A model generated the notes under the pieces. That model ran no database searches. It had not been told where the DNA came from and saw only the letters and a list, made by a program, of their open reading frames with translations. The position numbers were made by a program, and so were the translations under genes. Below are positions 35,842 through 43,778 of a stretch of 50,204 nt of DNA, piece after piece (positions within the stretch are counted from its first letter, which is position 1; the number at the start of each line of letters is the position of its first letter). The stretch lies in NCBI GenBank assembly GCA_049644325.1, contig JBARRR010000097.1, positions 1-50,204 of the forward strand, given 5' to 3'. Origin of the DNA: DASZHA01 sp049644325. Its GTDB lineage: Bacteria > Chloroflexota > Dormibacteria > DASZGP01.

Positions 35842-38800
35842 ATGGAAGACCCGGCTTTCCAGACCGAGCCCCGGCCGGCCGCGGCCGCCGCGCCACGGGC
35901 CATGACCGGCCCCGGCACCGTCACCATGCTCTTCACCGACCTGGTGGGCTCCACCGAGATGCTTGACCGCCTCGGCGACGACCTCGCCGAGCAGCTGCGC
36001 CGCGCCCACTTCCGGCTCCTCCGGGGGGCGGTCGCCAGCCGCGGCGGGCAGGAGGTCAAGAACCTGGGCGATGGCCTGATGGTGATCTTTCCCAGCGCCG
36101 TGGACGCCATCGCCTGCGCCGTCGGCATGCAGCAGGCGGTCGCCCGCCACAACCAGGACCAGGACCCCGAGCACCTGATGCAGGTGCGCATCGGCCTCAA
36201 TGTCGGGGAGCCGATCCACGACGAGGAGGACTACTTCGGCACCTCGGTGAACATCGCCAAGCGCCTCTGCGACGTGGCCGAGGGCGGCCAGATCCTGGCG
36301 TCCGAAGTCCTCCGCAGCCTGGTTGGCTCCCGTGGAGGCTACGAATTCCGCCCGCTGGGCGAACTCGAGCTCAAGGGCATCGCAGGCAGGGTGACGTCCT
36401 TCGAGATCCAGTGGGTGCCGGTCTCCAGGCCGACGGGCAAGCTGCCCACCCCCCTCCGTACCAACTACCGCTCCGCGTACGTGGGCCGCGATGACGTGAT
36501 CGAGGCGCTGGAACATCACTGGGAGGTGGCCCGAGGCGGTCACCGGCAGACCGTGCTCCTCGCAGGGGAGCCCGGGATCGGCAAAACCCGCACCGCCACC
36601 GAGCTGGCCAAGACCGTCATCGAGGCCGGCGGCCTGGTCCTATACGGGCACTGCGACGAGGAGGGCGTGGTTCCCTACCAGCCGTTCGTCGAGGCGTTGC
36701 GGCAGTGCGTCGAGTCGTGGTCAACAGACGAGATCCATGCCCGCATCGGGACGTCGCTGCCGGAGCTGGTGCGCCTTCTCCCCGAGCTGAGCGAGCGGGT
36801 GCCCGCGGTCCGTGCCCCGCGGTCCGACCCGGAGACGGAGCGCTATCGCCTCTTCGAGGCGATCCGCATATTGCTGACCGACCTCGCCCGCTCGGCCCCA
36901 ACGCTGCTGGTCCTCGACGACCTGCAATGGGCGGACAAGCCGACCCTGCTTCTCCTCAGCCACCTCCTGCGGGCGTCGGAGCACTCCCCGCTGATGATCC
37001 TGGGCACGTACCGCGAGGTCGAGCTCGACCGCCGCCACCCGCTCTCGGAGATGCTGGCGAGCCTGCGGCGGGATCGCCTCTACACGCGAATCGCGATTCG
37101 TGGCCTCACGCCCGAAGGGGTGACCGCGATGCTGGACTCGCTGGCCCTCCATAAGATGGACGATCCCGACCGGCTGTTCGCGGAGACGATCCAGGTCGAG
37201 ACCGAGGGCAACCCGTTCTTCATCGAGGAGATCCTGCGTCATCTGGTCGAGACCGGCGTCATCTACCAGGACGACGCCGGAACCTGGGTCAGTCGAATTC
37301 GCGCCAGCGCCGAGATGATGGGCATCCCCGAGAGCGTCCGCGAGGTGATCGGCCGCCGGCTGTCGCGGCTGTCGGAGGAGACCAACACCGTCCTGGCCCA
37401 CGCCGCCGTTCTCGGCCGCGAGTTCGACCTCGCGATCCTCGAGCCCATGACCGGCCTCAGCGAGGATGCCCTGCTGTCGGCGATCGAGGAGGCGCTCCAG
37501 CACCAGGTCATCGCCGAGGTCGTCGGCCGTGGGGTGCTGGCCTACACCTTCAACCACGCCCTGGTCCGGCAGACGCTCTACGACGAGCTCAGCCTGCCGC
37601 GCAAGCAGCGGCTGCACCTCCGCGCCGGCGAGGCCATCGAGGCGACCAGGGGAGGGGACCTCAGCCGCCACACTGCCGCGCTGGCGGTGCACTACCGCAT
37701 GGCCGGCGCCGCGGCCGACCCTGAGAAGGCCATTCAGTATTGCCTCAGCGCCGGCCGTGCCGCATCCGAGGGCTTTGCCTACGAGGAGGCCGCCGCCCAC
37801 CTGCAGGGCGCGCTGGAGCTGATGGACGAGGCCCAGGTCGACCGGCCGATGCGGGCCGAGCTCCTCGAGGGGGTGGGCGACCTGCTCTTCCTGACGGGCC
37901 TCGACTTCCAGAAGGGCACCCGCCACCTGGAACGGGCGCTGCAGATCTACGAGGAGCTGGAGCAGCCCGACCGCGTCGCGCGAGTCCACTCCAAGCTGGG
38001 CCGCAACATCTCGGGCTTCCCCGAGCCGCAGATGATCCGGATCCCGGTGGCCGAGGAGCATTACCGGCAGGCGGAGGCGATCCTGGCGCCTGGGCCCGAG
38101 CGGGCCAGCATGGGATATGTCCAGCTGGGGCTGGCGTCGATCGCGGTCTGGAAGGGACAGGCGCAGGACGGCATCGATCGGTCGGCCCGGGCGATGGAGA
38201 TTGGCGATCGCCTCAACAACCGCGCGCTGTGGGCCAATGCTGCTGTCCTCCATGGTTGGAACCTGTTCAACCACGGCCACGTCGACGAAGGCTGCCGCGT
38301 CATCGAGCGGGCTTGGGAGGAGGCCAACGAGTTGAACCACGTCCTGGCCGCGTTCCTGGCGGCCTGGATGCGGGCGCAGCAGGCCAACTGGCTCGAGGAC
38401 CCGGTCGACTCTGAGGCCTGGATCGCCAAGGAGCTGGCCGCGCCCCGCTCGGCGCAGGCGCCCCAGCAGCGCCACATGCTGGTGGGCACCCGGCTCCACA
38501 ACGACCTACTCCAGGGCAACCTCGACCGCGCCGAGGTGTTGCTGCCTGATGCCGTCGGCACCACCCGCGACTTCTACGAGATGGGCATCGCCCTGGCGCG
38601 CGGCGACACCAACCGGGCCCTGGAGGCCGCCCAGCGGTGGGGCGAGGTCGGCAGGATGATCGGCGACCAGATCAGCGGGCTGGGCAGCCTGGGCTGGCAG
38701 GGCCGGATCCTGCGCCTGCAGGGCATGGCCGAGGAGGCGGTGGGCGCCCTGGAGACCTACGTCGGCTCCCTGGAGCAGATTCACTGGCGCTACAGCGATG

Positions 38801-39204
38801 TCTGGGGGCGGGCGCAGCTGGCGCTGGCATACCTCGACCTGGGGCAGGCCGATGCCGCCGCCGACCGGCTGAAGGAGCTGCGCGCGATGGTCCCCGCGGA
38901 CCAGGACTGGCGGGGCGCTGAGGCCGGCTTCACGCTGGCCCAGGCAGGTGTCGCCGCGCTGAAGGGCGACATCGAGAACGCCGCCGAGCTCTACGCCAGG
39001 ACGGTTGGCCTGCGGCGCGACTACCCGGCACCGTTTGAGGAGGCCGAGGCCCACCTGGGGTTGGGCACGACCCTCGCGCGGGCCGGCGAGTCGGGCGCCG
39101 ATCATGAGTTCGAAGCCGCCGTCGAGCTCTACGGCCGATTCGGCGCAGGCCCATTCTGGAGCAAGCGAGCTGACCGGCTGCGGGGGGCTGCGGGGCTGGG
39201 CTAG
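35842..39204 (+). CDS. class III adenylate cyclase-STAND ATPase-TPR protein 2 (catalytic set complete)
   Basis: A 1,120-residue paralogue of the preceding protein, alike along its whole length. After a 20-residue Pro/Ala-rich extension, the cyclase domain (23-195) keeps all expected residues: Asp33 and Asp77 for metals, Lys73 and Asp130 for adenine, Asn137 and Arg141 for the transition state (DYFGTSVNIAKRL). It should therefore make cyclic AMP. The STAND ATPase has Walker A GEPGIGKT (242-249) and LLVLDDLQWADKP (about 355-367). TPR-like repeats fill the C-terminal half, and no DNA-binding domain is visible. Such proteins probably couple ligand or partner binding by the TPR region to cyclase output. 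It has its own promoter and a nearby 15-base element shared with the crp side. Confidence 0.92.
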   Translation: MEDPAFQTEPRPAAAAAPRAMTGPGTVTMLFTDLVGSTEMLDRLGDDLAEQLRRAHFRLLRGAVASRGGQEVKNLGDGLMVIFPSAVDAIACAVGMQQAVARHNQDQDPEHLMQVRIGLNVGEPIHDEEDYFGTSVNIAKRLCDVAEGGQILASEVLRSLVGSRGGYEFRPLGELELKGIAGRVTSFEIQWVPVSRPTGKLPTPLRTNYRSAYVGRDDVIEALEHHWEVARGGHRQTVLLAGEPGIGKTRTATELAKTVIEAGGLVLYGHCDEEGVVPYQPFVEALRQCVESWSTDEIHARIGTSLPELVRLLPELSERVPAVRAPRSDPETERYRLFEAIRILLTDLARSAPTLLVLDDLQWADKPTLLLLSHLLRASEHSPLMILGTYREVELDRRHPLSEMLASLRRDRLYTRIAIRGLTPEGVTAMLDSLALHKMDDPDRLFAETIQVETEGNPFFIEEILRHLVETGVIYQDDAGTWVSRIRASAEMMGIPESVREVIGRRLSRLSEETNTVLAHAAVLGREFDLAILEPMTGLSEDALLSAIEEALQHQVIAEVVGRGVLAYTFNHALVRQTLYDELSLPRKQRLHLRAGEAIEATRGGDLSRHTAALAVHYRMAGAAADPEKAIQYCLSAGRAASEGFAYEEAAAHLQGALELMDEAQVDRPMRAELLEGVGDLLFLTGLDFQKGTRHLERALQIYEELEQPDRVARVHSKLGRNISGFPEPQMIRIPVAEEHYRQAEAILAPGPERASMGYVQLGLASIAVWKGQAQDGIDRSARAMEIGDRLNNRALWANAAVLHGWNLFNHGHVDEGCRVIERAWEEANELNHVLAAFLAAWMRAQQANWLEDPVDSEAWIAKELAAPRSAQAPQQRHMLVGTRLHNDLLQGNLDRAEVLLPDAVGTTRDFYEMGIALARGDTNRALEAAQRWGEVGRMIGDQISGLGSLGWQGRILRLQGMAEEAVGALETYVGSLEQIHWRYSDVWGRAQLALAYLDLGQADAAADRLKELRAMVPADQDWRGAEAGFTLAQAGVAALKGDIENAAELYARTVGLRRDYPAPFEEAEAHLGLGTTLARAGESGADHEFEAAVELYGRFGAGPFWSKRADRLRGAAGLG

Positions 39205-39220
39205 CGGCCGGGTCTTGGAG

Positions 39221-40363
39221 TCAGGCCGCGGCCCAGGCTGACTGGCCGGGGAGCAGCATCGAGGTGCCCCGTGCCACCGCGACCAGCTTGCCATCGGGGT
39301 TGCAGACCTCGGCGTCGGCGACCCGAAGGCTGCGACCGCGGTGGACGACCCGACCCTCGGCGTACAGGTCGCGGCCGGAGGGGTCCGGGTAGGCGGGCCG
39401 CACGTAGTTCACCTTGAGGTCCACCGGAAGATGGGCGGTTCCGGCCTCGGTGGTCGACTGGATTGCAGAGGCCAGGGCCGAGTAGGCCAGCATCGCACCG
39501 AAGCCGCCCTGGATGGTGCCGAAGCCGCTTGTCAGCCATGCGGTGCAGGGGAGAACGAAGGTCGCCTGTCCGTCGCCCACCGCGGTGGGGCGCATCCCGG
39601 TGAGGTGGTGGATGGGCGGCATCTGCAGCTCGCCCGCGATCTGACGTTCCAGGATCTCGCGTCCACTCAGCTCCTCCCACGTCGCCGCCGAAAGCGGCTC
39701 GCCCTTGACCGGGCGCAGGTAGGGGCTCGGGCTGTCGTAGTCCACCGGGAGATTTGGCGGGGAGGCTTCCAAGAACTCCTGCAGGCTGATCTCGGCGCCG
39801 TCGCCGCCGTCGACCGGGGGGAGCTGGTCGAGAATCACGCACCGCGTGGTGCCGTGGGCCAGGATCGTGCCGTCGCCGTCCTCGACGACGCATTCGGCCA
39901 GGGCGGTGTCGCGGCCGACGTGAAGGGCGGTGCCCCGGGCGCGGAGGATACGGCTCCTGGGGGTGGCGGGCTTGATGAAATTGAGCGAGATCTCGGAGGT
40001 GGTGAAAGGCGTCCGCGCCGGCAGCCTGGATGTGATGGCGGCACCGAACGCGGCGTCGGCCACGATCGCCAGGAACCCTCCGGGAATCACCCCCTGCGAC
40101 GAGAGGAACCAGCCCGACGCCGGCTGCTCCATCATCGTCTCGGTCTCGTCGGCGTGGCTGAACGAGAGGCCAGTGAGATGCGACATTGGCGGCCGTGGCC
40201 ACCCGCCGACCATGCACGACCGCAGCTGGTCCATCCCGGACAGCTGGAAGATCCTGGGATCGGGATAGGAGCCACGTACCGGCTCCCGCCAGATCTTCTT
40301 GCGGTCGCCGCTATCGGCGACGGGTTCCTCCCCTGGTCTATTACCCGTGGCGGCGTGGATCAC
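39221..40363 (-). CDS. double-hotdog thioesterase-like protein
   Basis: About 380 residues containing two tandem PaaI/YigI-like hotdog domains. Each begins with a helix followed by a parallel motif (PPMSHLTGL near the N-terminus and PPIHHLTGM near the middle) and the core helix (GVIPGGFLAIVADAAFGAAI; FGTIQGGFGAMLAYSALASAI). Strands FTTSEISLNFIKPA and LPVDLKVNYVRPAYPD follow. Hotdog thioesterases hydrolyse acyl-CoA or acyl-ACP; single-domain forms dimerise, so this chain may be a built-in dimer. The acidic residue often seen after HGG-type motifs is not clear, so the substrate is unknown. The frame is open to 40423; GTG 40363 is preferred because a -10-like TACAAC ends 10 bases upstream, but the start is uncertain. 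It lies downstream of crp on the same strand. Confidence 0.8.
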   Translation of the reverse strand: MIHAATGNRPGEEPVADSGDRKKIWREPVRGSYPDPRIFQLSGMDQLRSCMVGGWPRPPMSHLTGLSFSHADETETMMEQPASGWFLSSQGVIPGGFLAIVADAAFGAAITSRLPARTPFTTSEISLNFIKPATPRSRILRARGTALHVGRDTALAECVVEDGDGTILAHGTTRCVILDQLPPVDGGDGAEISLQEFLEASPPNLPVDYDSPSPYLRPVKGEPLSAATWEELSGREILERQIAGELQMPPIHHLTGMRPTAVGDGQATFVLPCTAWLTSGFGTIQGGFGAMLAYSALASAIQSTTEAGTAHLPVDLKVNYVRPAYPDPSGRDLYAEGRVVHRGRSLRVADAEVCNPDGKLVAVARGTSMLLPGQSAWAAA

Positions 40364-40526
40364 TTCTAACCCCGTTGTATGTTGAAGAAGCCCCGCAGCT
40401 CGTGGCGGGACGGTCCGCCGCACCCCTTCCTCTAAGGCCGGAGCTGGCGATCCGGTGGCTGCAGGGCTTCGACCACCACTATGGCCGCGAGCTGGGGCGA
40501 GTTCAGTTCCCTAAAGAACAGCCCGA

Positions 40527-40541
40527 GTGTGCACTTTTACG
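40527..40541 (+). promoter_or_regulatory. 15-base element GTGTGCACTTTTACG between crp and the thioesterase gene
   Basis: Differs from 35790-35804 by one base. In both places GAACAG precedes it within 10 bases and CATCCA follows within 9. The 150 bases around it (40424-40573) hold no other feature I can support. It lies about 165 bases upstream of the thioesterase start and just downstream of the crp stop. Confidence 0.4.
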
Positions 40542-40573
40542 CATACATCCACCGCTCGGGGGCGGCGGCTAGC

Positions 40574-41281
40574 TCAGGTGGCGCGGTTACGGAGGCCGTC
40601 GATGTCGATGATGGTGATGCCCCGGCGGTGGGTCTCTATCCAACCCAGCGACCGCAGCATGCCCAGCGCCTTGCTGACCGCCTCGCGGGATGAGCCGGTC
40701 CAGCCGGCCAGCTCCTCCTGGGTCAAGGGGAGGTTGATCCTAATGCCGGCGGCCTCGTTTTCACCGAACCTTCCGGCCATCTCCACCAGGCGGCTGGCGA
40801 CGCGGCCCACGGTGTCGTAGGCGGCGAACTCGGCGCGCTTGGCGTCCGCGTCGCGAAGGCGGCGGCTGAGCATCTTGAGCAAGAGGAGGGCAACCCGGGC
40901 GTGCTGCTCCAAGAAGAGCGTGAACTCGCCGGCGGGGATCAGCAGGGCGTCGACGGGGTCCATCGCGGTGGCCGTGGCCGACCGTGGGGCGCCGTCGAGG
41001 AAGCCCTGGTCGCCGACCAGGTCACCGCCGCCGCGGACCGCCAGCACGACCTCCTTGCCGTCAGGCGTCAGGATCGAGATCTTGACCCGGCCATCGGTGA
41101 TCACGATGACGCGGTCGGCACGATCCCCCTCGACGAACAGGGTCGCCCCCTTGGGGTAGCGCTGGCGCCGCCCCAGGGCCTTAAGCGTCTCAACCTCTGG
41201 CGCGGTCAGGTTGCCGAGAAAGGGTTCCTCCTGAACCTCGGTCTCGGCCAGGACCGCCACGCCCCTCCGCTTCACCGCCAC
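40574..41281 (-). CDS. Crp/Fnr-family transcriptional regulator
   Basis: A 235-residue regulator with an N-terminal cyclic-nucleotide-binding beta-roll (about 15-130), a long dimer helix and a winged helix-turn-helix (LPLTQEELAGWTGSSREAVSKALGMLR split over about 175-205). In the phosphate-binding cassette, Arg-Ser is kept (GAPRSATA), but the usual Gly-Glu-Leu is Gly-Asp-Gln, so cAMP binding is plausible but not certain. The recognition helix SSREAVSKAL is close to that of GlxR and mycobacterial CRP. No Fnr-type cysteine cluster is seen. GTG 41281 is set by a -10 TACTAT ending 6 bases upstream. The frame stays open to 41383 through the promoter region. Neighbouring cyclases could supply its ligand. 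Confidence 0.9.
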   Translation of the reverse strand: MAVKRRGVAVLAETEVQEEPFLGNLTAPEVETLKALGRRQRYPKGATLFVEGDRADRVIVITDGRVKISILTPDGKEVVLAVRGGGDLVGDQGFLDGAPRSATATAMDPVDALLIPAGEFTLFLEQHARVALLLLKMLSRRLRDADAKRAEFAAYDTVGRVASRLVEMAGRFGENEAAGIRINLPLTQEELAGWTGSSREAVSKALGMLRSLGWIETHRRGITIIDIDGLRNRAT

Positions 41282-41287
41282 AGTCGG

Positions 41288-41293
41288 ATAGTA
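41288..41293 (-). promoter_or_regulatory. -10 element of the crp gene, leaderless type
   Basis: TACTAT on the minus strand ends 6 bases before the GTG at 41281. It lies about 50 bases from the divergent ilv-leu promoter. Confidence 0.5.
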
Positions 41294-41344
41294 ACGGAGG
41301 GTTACAGGCCCGTGGGCGGGGTAGTTCGAACTCGCCCAGGTTCG

Positions 41345-41373
41345 TTGACACATTGATAGGTGTCCTATAAGAT
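41345..41373 (+). promoter_or_regulatory. sigma-70-type promoter of the ilv-leu operon with inverted repeat
   Basis: A perfect -35 TTGACA (41345-41350) and -10 TAAGAT (41368-41373) are 17 bases apart, the best promoter in the window. The spacer and -10 contain a perfect inverted repeat ATAGG-TGT-CCTAT (41356-41368), well placed for a repressor. The predicted start is near 41380, at the 5' end of the T-box leader. Confidence 0.7.
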
Positions 41374-41380
41374 CGCACGA

Positions 41381-41653
41381 CAACTGAATAGAGCTTTGAC
41401 GGGGAGTACTAGGGCGCCCAAAGGGCTACAGCGAGCCGGGTCAGGTGGAAGCCGGCAGTCAAGAAGGAGTCTGAACTCGCCCCCGAGCAGCCGACCGAAC
41501 GCGACGCAGTCGTCAGTAGCAGCGGCCGAACTGGTCCTCGATATCGGACCGATAGAGTTTTAGCTCTTGAGTGGTCGGCGCAAGCCGGCAATCCGGGTGG
41601 TACCGCGGGATTTCGTTGAAGTCTCGTCCCAACAGTTGGGGCGGGGCTTTTTT
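41381..41653 (+). ncRNA. T-box riboswitch, leucine-specific, transcriptional
   Basis: A full T-box leader upstream of the branched-chain operon. The T-box core GGGTGGTACCGCG is at 41595-41607. Stem I has the conserved GCGAGCCGGG (41431-41440) and the distal GGTGGAAGCC (41444-41453). The specifier loop reads GAA-CTC followed six bases later by GAG; CTC (41476-41478) codes for Leu. An AGTAG motif (41516-41520) marks the stem IIA/B element. Stem II can form by GACC/GGTC and AGAG/CTCT (41547-41576), and stem III is CGGC-GCAA-GCCG (41576-41587). The bulge TGGT (41598-41601) fits a tRNA with A at the discriminator. Uncharged tRNA-Leu should stabilise the antiterminator and allow transcription. This accounts for most of the gene-free stretch 41282-41728. 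Confidence 0.95.
41621..41653 (+). terminator. intrinsic terminator of the T-box
   Basis: A 12-bp stem (41621-41632 with 41636-41647, including G-U pairs), loop CAG, followed by six T residues (41648-41653). Its 5' arm lies just downstream of the T-box core, as needed for the alternative antiterminator fold. Confidence 0.93.
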
Positions 41654-41728
41654 GTTTGGTAAAGCCCCGGGTTAAATCCAGAGGCTCTAGTGGCGAAAAG
41701 TCACAAGGTTTTACACAGGAGGCCACAG

Positions 41729-41923
41729 ATGTCCGAGAAGAAGAAGGCCAAGATGAGGCTCCAGGCGCGCATGTTCGACATGGGCCACGCTCCCAAAGAG
41801 CGAGTGGTGAACCGTGTCCTCGACAAGGTCGACCGTGACCAGAAGGAGCCCAGCGACGAGCGGCTCCACGAGATCCTCGCCGACGAGCACACCCACGAGG
41901 ACATCCAGAACATCTACGGCTAG
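41729..41923 (+). CDS. small charged protein of unknown function heading the ilv-leu operon
   Basis: A 64-residue protein, first gene after the T-box terminator. ATG 41729 has a perfect AGGAGG (41717-41722) six bases upstream; the upstream in-frame ATG 41690 has none. The sequence is highly charged and helical (start MSEKKKAKMRLQARMFDMGH, later DKVDRDQKEPSDERLHEIL and a His/Asp/Glu end with EHTHEDI), with no hydrophobic segment or Cys. I recognise no family. Being co-regulated with leucine and valine synthesis, it may bind AHAS or another operon enzyme, or be a small regulator. The strong ribosome site argues that it is a real gene. Confidence 0.75.
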   Translation: MSEKKKAKMRLQARMFDMGHAPKERVVNRVLDKVDRDQKEPSDERLHEILADEHTHEDIQNIYG

Positions 41924-41972
41924 CCCGACGGGCTGAGCCAGAGTCGTATTCCCAACCCACTAGGAGAATGAG

Positions 41973-43778
41973 ATGACCGCTGAGATCGACCCCGAGGCCT
42001 CGGCCGCGACCCCCGGCTCCAATGGCGCCGGCGAATCCGGCGTGCGCGAGGCCGAGGCGCACAGCACACAGCCGATCGAAACCTCGACGCCGAGGACCCT
42101 CACCGGCGCCGAGATCGCAATCGAGTGCCTGCTGCGCGAAGGGGTAGACACGATCTTCGGCTATCCCGGGGGCGCCAACCTGCCCCTCTACCAGCACCTG
42201 CCCAAGTACGCCGAGAAGGTGAAGCACGTCCTTGTCCGCCACGAGCAGGGCGCCGCCCACGCCGCCGACGGGTACGCCCGGGCCAAGCGCGGCAGTGTCG
42301 GAGTGTGCTGGGCCACCAGCGGACCAGGGGCATTGAACATGGTCACCGGTCTCTGCACCGCCTTCCTCGACTCGGTCCCGGTGGTCGCCATCACCGGGCA
42401 GGTTCCCACCACCGCCGTCGGCACTGACGCCTTCCAGGAGTCCGACGTCATCGGGACCACGATGTCCGTGGTCAAGCACAGTTACCTGGTCACCGACATC
42501 AACGACCTCGCCCGGACCATCAAAGAGGCCTTCTACATCGCCCGCACCGGCCGTCCCGGGCCGGTCCTGATCGACCTGCCCAAGGACGTCCAGCAGGCGA
42601 GCATGGAGTTCGTCTACCCCGAGGCGCCGGTCCGGCTGCGGTCATACAACCCCACGTACCGGGGCAACCCGGTGCAGCTGCAGAAGATCGCCGAGCTGAT
42701 CAAGCACTCCAAGCGGCCGGTGATCCTGTGCGGCCGCGGTGTCCTCATCTCGGGTGCCGAGGAAGAGCTGATGGAGCTCTCCCATAAGGCCAACATCCCG
42801 GTGGGCTGGACGCTGCTGGGCACCGGTGCGTTCCCGCTGCAGGACCCACTGGCGCTGCAAATGGTCGGCTTCATGGGCGCCGGCTACACCAACAAGGCCG
42901 TCAACGGCGCCGACCTCCTGATGATGATCGGGATGCGCTGCGACGACCGCGTCACCACCAAGATCGAAAGCTTCGCCCCCAATGTCGAGAACATCGTCCA
43001 CATCGACATCGACCCTGCCGAGATCGGCAAGAACCTGAAGCCACAGGTGCCGGTGGTGGGCGACGCCAAGTCGGTGCTAAAGGACCTGATCCCAATGGTC
43101 GAGCAGAAGTGGGAGCAGGAGTGGCTGACCCAGATCGAGCAGTGGAAGGAGGAGCACCCGGTCCGCTACCTCAACAACACCGGGCTTCTGCAGCCGCAGG
43201 AGGTGCTGATCCCGATGTACGAGCGCACCGACTCGGAGGCCATCGTGGTAGCCGACGTCGGCCAGAACCAGATCTGGGCCGCGCTGTGGTTCAACTACGA
43301 CAAGCCGGGCCTCTTCCTCAACTCCGGCGGCACCGGGTGCATGGGCTTCGCCTTCCCCGCCGCCATCGGCGCCAAGTTCTCGCAGCCCGAGCGCACCGTC
43401 TTCTGCGTCACGGGTGAGGGTGGCTTCGTGATGAACATGCAGGAGCTGGCGACGGCGGCGGAGCACAACGTCGACATCAAGATCCTGATCCTCAACAACC
43501 GCTCGCTGGGCATGGTGCGCCAGTTCCAGGACGACTTCTACGGCGGCATCCGCTCCCAGATCGACCTCAGTGGCGCACCGGACTTCATGAAGCTCGCCGA
43601 CGCCTTCGGCATCAAGGGGATGCGTACCGACCAGCAGGCCGACGTACCCGGGATGCTGGACGAGGCGCTCAAGCACAAGGGCCCGGTGCTGATGGAGTTC
43701 GTCATCGACCCCGACGCCAACGTGTACCCGATCGTGCCCCTGGGCAAGGGGCTACTCGACTTCGTGGAGGCGAAGTAA
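41973..43778 (+). CDS. ilvB: acetohydroxyacid synthase, large subunit
   Basis: AHAS condenses two pyruvates, or pyruvate and 2-oxobutyrate, using thiamine diphosphate, Mg and FAD, as the first step to Val, Leu and Ile. The 601 residues have a ~40-residue acidic, flexible N-terminus, then GYPGGANLP, catalytic Glu91 in RHEQGAAHAADGYARA, ATSGPGALNMVTG, ITGQVPTTAVGTDAFQE and an FAD domain. The cofactor motif is atypical: G481-E482-G483 replaces the usual GDG. Phe518 (GMVRQFQDDF) stands where most enzymes have the Trp of the herbicide site. It could be an AHAS with altered properties or another ThDP carboligase, but ilvN follows. AGGAGA lies 5 bases before the ATG. Confidence 0.95.
   Translation: MTAEIDPEASAATPGSNGAGESGVREAEAHSTQPIETSTPRTLTGAEIAIECLLREGVDTIFGYPGGANLPLYQHLPKYAEKVKHVLVRHEQGAAHAADGYARAKRGSVGVCWATSGPGALNMVTGLCTAFLDSVPVVAITGQVPTTAVGTDAFQESDVIGTTMSVVKHSYLVTDINDLARTIKEAFYIARTGRPGPVLIDLPKDVQQASMEFVYPEAPVRLRSYNPTYRGNPVQLQKIAELIKHSKRPVILCGRGVLISGAEEELMELSHKANIPVGWTLLGTGAFPLQDPLALQMVGFMGAGYTNKAVNGADLLMMIGMRCDDRVTTKIESFAPNVENIVHIDIDPAEIGKNLKPQVPVVGDAKSVLKDLIPMVEQKWEQEWLTQIEQWKEEHPVRYLNNTGLLQPQEVLIPMYERTDSEAIVVADVGQNQIWAALWFNYDKPGLFLNSGGTGCMGFAFPAAIGAKFSQPERTVFCVTGEGGFVMNMQELATAAEHNVDIKILILNNRSLGMVRQFQDDFYGGIRSQIDLSGAPDFMKLADAFGIKGMRTDQQADVPGMLDEALKHKGPVLMEFVIDPDANVYPIVPLGKGLLDFVEAK

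Noticed and set aside
38900..39204. C-terminal LuxR-type helix-turn-helix on the cyclase-STAND proteins
   Set aside because: Mycobacterial relatives often have one, but both proteins here end in TPR-like helices without such a motif.
40424..40573. Small plus-strand frames downstream of crp
   Set aside because: They have no start signal or recognisable content; the only notable item there is the 15-base element.
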